Assembly: GCA_023390215.1 (NCBI GenBank)
Contig: JAEWDG010000044.1
Location: forward strand, 1 to 6,480
DNA: 6,480 nucleotides
From: Bacteroidota bacterium
Lineage (GTDB): Bacteria > Bacteroidota > Bacteroidia > Chitinophagales > Chitinophagaceae
Direction: 5' to 3'
Under the pieces are notes generated by a model. The model was not told the origin of the DNA and did no database searches. It saw only the letters and a list, made by a program, of their open reading frames with translations. Below are positions 4,341 to 6,480 of the stretch, piece after piece. The stretch's first letter is position 1, and each line of letters opens with the position of its first letter. The position numbers and the translations under genes were made by a program.

Positions 4341-6480
4341 ATGAGAAAAATCTTACTTCTCGGTGCATGCCTGTATTTAGGTGGTATCACGGGGTCGCTT
4401 GCCCAGTGCGGTGCAGGATATACAAGGGATACATTGAACTGGGACTATCTTGATTTTATCCCCAACTCCGGTAGTTATATCAGTCCGGTTGCTTATACCA
4501 CACTCGCCACTTCTCAAACGCAACGATTTTGTTTTGGAAAACAAAAGCTGGTGATTACGCACAATTATACCGGTTCGAACATCGGCGGAGATGTAACCAC
4601 ACACACCGCTCAAACCGGAAGCTATGGAAAAGGCGCCGATATCAAATTTACCGGCAATGGCACGATCAGCTTCGAGTTCCAGGAGCCTGTGGAAAATATA
4701 AAATTTTCTGTGAGTGATATTGACCTCAATCAGCGTGTGATCATCAATTCTGCTTCACTTATTCACCTCAGTTCTATTGGCAGCTCCATCTTAACGATCG
4801 AAAGCAACGATGATGTTTCTGTAAGTGCGGTAAGTGACGGTTCGACCATCGGTAATAATTCCACTGATGGCACTTTGAATATTGATATCGCCGGACCCGT
4901 GAAAAACTTCACGATCAATATTGCACATACAGATACAAATGGATCGGATAACGGTTCTTTTTATATCTCTGATATTTCCGCATGCTCGCAAGGCTCATTT
5001 CCCTTGAACTATTATCATGTATCGAAACCTTTTACAGGGCAAGGCAGTTATGTTGTTTGCGCAAGAAATGATTCCATTTATTATGTGAATGTGGCAAATG
5101 GGGTGGCTAAATTTTTATTTGCCGATTACGGTCATAACCGTATCAATTCCCTGGCCTATGATCCGTACCGGCACATGGTCTATTATGCATATAGTTTATC
5201 AGGACCCGGGGGAGGACCTTCAGCCACCAATCGTATTCTCAGAAGGTACGATTATGATATGGATACGTTGGGCATAGTTTGTAATGACTTACGAACACTG
5301 GGTATCCCTTTGTTCAATCAGAGTATTGAATCAGGTGCAGCTGGTTTCTATGATGGCGCCATTTATATAGGCATCGAAGGTGGTACTGAAGTATCAGATC
5401 GCGAGTCCATCGTATGGCGAATAGACCTTGACGAAAATTATGCACCCAATGGTCCTGCTTCACAAGTGTTTGGTATCAGATCAGATACCCACGACTGGTC
5501 AGACATTGGATTCAATGACGGAATACTGTATGATTTTGATGGAGATACCGACAAAGATTTTTATCATAAGAATTTACTCACGGGCGAGGTGATTAATTAC
5601 AAACCGGCAGGTACGCTTGTACCGCGTCAAACCTGCGTAGACTGGACGGGGAAAATGTACAACGTTGGTTCCCCCGGTGCAATCGCCGCGGGTACAATTG
5701 TTCCATATAACGGAGATGGAACCGTTAATTCTGCCCAATTATACACGATCAAATTTCGTGGCGTTGCAGAAACCGGTAGTTGGGGCGATGCTGCGGAAGC
5801 GTTTAAACCAAAAACAGATTTTGGGGATGCGCCGGATAGTTATGATCCCGCTACCCAGGATCCGGCTACGCATGAAAGGGATGAAAGACTCAGGCTTGGA
5901 AACCTGTTGGGAATTGAATGGGCTAAACATACCTCTCCGGATGCTACCGGCGATGGCGCGGAGGAAGATGGCCTGAATGGAAACCAGGTAATCGCGCAGG
6001 GCGTTTCCAATCATATCATTAAGGTTAAAGTATTCAATAAAACCGGTGAAGATGCAACCATTGCGGGATGGATCGACAGCAACCTGGATGGAATATTTCA
6101 ACCATCAGAAGGGGCGACGGCAAACGTTCCAACTGCGGACACCATGCAGAGTATTGACCTGGCATGGATCGGGATCGACATGCCTTATGCTATTGGTACG
6201 TCCACCTTCATGCGCATACGTGTCACATCCGCAGCTTATGGTATGACGCCAGCAAATCCAAATGGATTTTACGATAATGGTGAAGTGGAAGATTATAAAA
6301 TTGAAGTGGTAAATGTGCTTCCTGCCCAGCACTCGCTGCTTTCAGTAAATAAAACAGCGGATGGAAAAGCTTTTATAAAATGGTTCCCCGGCCAAACCGG
6401 AAACTCAGGATATTACCGGCTCGAAAGAAAAGACGCAAACCAGCAATGGCAACAGGTATATGCCTGGGAGGTTGCAGAAG
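4341..6480 (+). CDS. Large secreted multidomain protein with GEVED module (3' end beyond window)
   Basis: A single frame runs from ATG 4341 to the right edge without a stop (713 codons seen). Residues 1-21 are a signal peptide (MRKILLLGACLYLGG, then SLA|Q). Residues 22-215 are beta-rich and Asn/Thr/Ser-rich, like a jelly-roll. Residues from about 219 to 485 look like a beta-propeller, with repeated strands such as YVVCARNDSIYYVNV and NSLAYDPYRHMVYYAYS, and an Asp-rich turn (D398-D406). A DFGDAPDSY motif (493-501) begins a module that ends at GEVEDY (647-652), the signature of GEVED domains; inside it, DSNLDGIFQPSE (579-590) has the spacing of an EF-hand calcium loop. Residues from about 660 on start a fibronectin-III-like strand pattern (KAFIKWFPG). 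Such proteins act outside the cell, commonly in adhesion or as surface proteins exported by type IX secretion; the sorting domain would lie beyond the window. No catalytic motif is visible. A lipobox reading (LGAC, Cys10) is less likely because the hydrophobic core would be too short. Confidence 0.9.
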   Translation, partial: MRKILLLGACLYLGGITGSLAQCGAGYTRDTLNWDYLDFIPNSGSYISPVAYTTLATSQTQRFCFGKQKLVITHNYTGSNIGGDVTTHTAQTGSYGKGADIKFTGNGTISFEFQEPVENIKFSVSDIDLNQRVIINSASLIHLSSIGSSILTIESNDDVSVSAVSDGSTIGNNSTDGTLNIDIAGPVKNFTINIAHTDTNGSDNGSFYISDISACSQGSFPLNYYHVSKPFTGQGSYVVCARNDSIYYVNVANGVAKFLFADYGHNRINSLAYDPYRHMVYYAYSLSGPGGGPSATNRILRRYDYDMDTLGIVCNDLRTLGIPLFNQSIESGAAGFYDGAIYIGIEGGTEVSDRESIVWRIDLDENYAPNGPASQVFGIRSDTHDWSDIGFNDGILYDFDGDTDKDFYHKNLLTGEVINYKPAGTLVPRQTCVDWTGKMYNVGSPGAIAAGTIVPYNGDGTVNSAQLYTIKFRGVAETGSWGDAAEAFKPKTDFGDAPDSYDPATQDPATHERDERLRLGNLLGIEWAKHTSPDATGDGAEEDGLNGNQVIAQGVSNHIIKVKVFNKTGEDATIAGWIDSNLDGIFQPSEGATANVPTADTMQSIDLAWIGIDMPYAIGTSTFMRIRVTSAAYGMTPANPNGFYDNGEVEDYKIEVVNVLPAQHSLLSVNKTADGKAFIKWFPGQTGNSGYYRLERKDANQQWQQVYAWEVAE
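5817..6296 (+). other. DFGDAPDSY-to-GEVEDY (GEVED) module within the secreted protein
   Basis: This marks residues 493-652 of the long secreted protein. It starts at DFGDAPDSY, passes an acidic stretch (DATGDGAEEDGL) and the EF-hand-like loop at 579-590 in GWIDSNLDG, and ends at GEVEDY. The order is the usual one for GEVED modules, in which an aromatic-Ile-Asp strand precedes the Asp/Asn-rich loop. Calcium binding is inferred from the loop spacing (D1, N3, D5, G6, E12). Confidence 0.8.

Noticed and set aside
4341..4370. Lipobox-like LGAC in the signal peptide of the secreted protein
   Set aside because: Cys10 would leave only about six hydrophobic residues before it, too short for a lipoprotein signal; cleavage at SLA|Q after residue 21 fits better.
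5665..5976. A 103-codon open frame on the plus strand in another frame
   Set aside because: It overlaps the long 4341 frame, is rich in Arg/Met/Pro as expected from out-of-frame reading, and lacks any known motif.
5739..6101. A 120-codon open frame on the minus strand
   Set aside because: It lies wholly inside the well-supported secreted-protein gene (GEVED module), has no recognisable domain, and its composition follows from the opposite coding strand.

Overview
The window looks like chromosomal DNA from a member of the Bacteroidota, probably a Chitinophagia- or Saprospiria-type environmental bacterium. This is inferred from four things: a secreted protein carrying the DFGDAPDSY and GEVEDY motifs, a TAnnTTTG-type promoter box, start codons with no clear Shine-Dalgarno sequence, and protein families (HTH_34 regulator, LolA-like protein, TPR-like tail) that resemble Bacteroidota versions. 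I saw no rRNA, tRNA, CRISPR array, insertion sequence or phage gene.

Left part (1-3027, all + strand): a compact gene cluster. It starts with the 3' end of a TPR-like protein. This overlaps a small HTH_34-type winged-helix regulator. After a 41-base gap containing a good Bacteroidota -7 promoter box come an ABC ATPase, an overlapping ABC-2 membrane permease, and a LolA-like periplasmic protein whose ATG directly follows the permease stop. The last three form one transcription unit. They suggest an inner-membrane ABC exporter with a periplasmic lipid- or lipoprotein-binding partner, possibly controlled by the small regulator. The substrate cannot be read from the sequence.

Middle (3024-4112, - strand): a complete pdxA gene for vitamin B6 synthesis, converging on the LolA-like gene so closely that both stop codons lie in one TTAA tetranucleotide. 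A 228-base intergenic region follows (4113-4340). It holds a perfect 7-bp inverted repeat near pdxA and a cluster of TACGC/GCGTA elements followed by a T-rich tract.

Right part (4341-6480, + strand): one long reading frame with no stop that runs off the window (713 codons seen). It encodes a large secreted protein: signal peptide, N-terminal beta-rich domain, a probable beta-propeller, a DFGDAPDSY/GEVED module with an EF-hand-like calcium loop, and the start of a fibronectin-III-like domain. Export by the type IX secretion system is plausible, but its C-terminal signal would lie outside the window.
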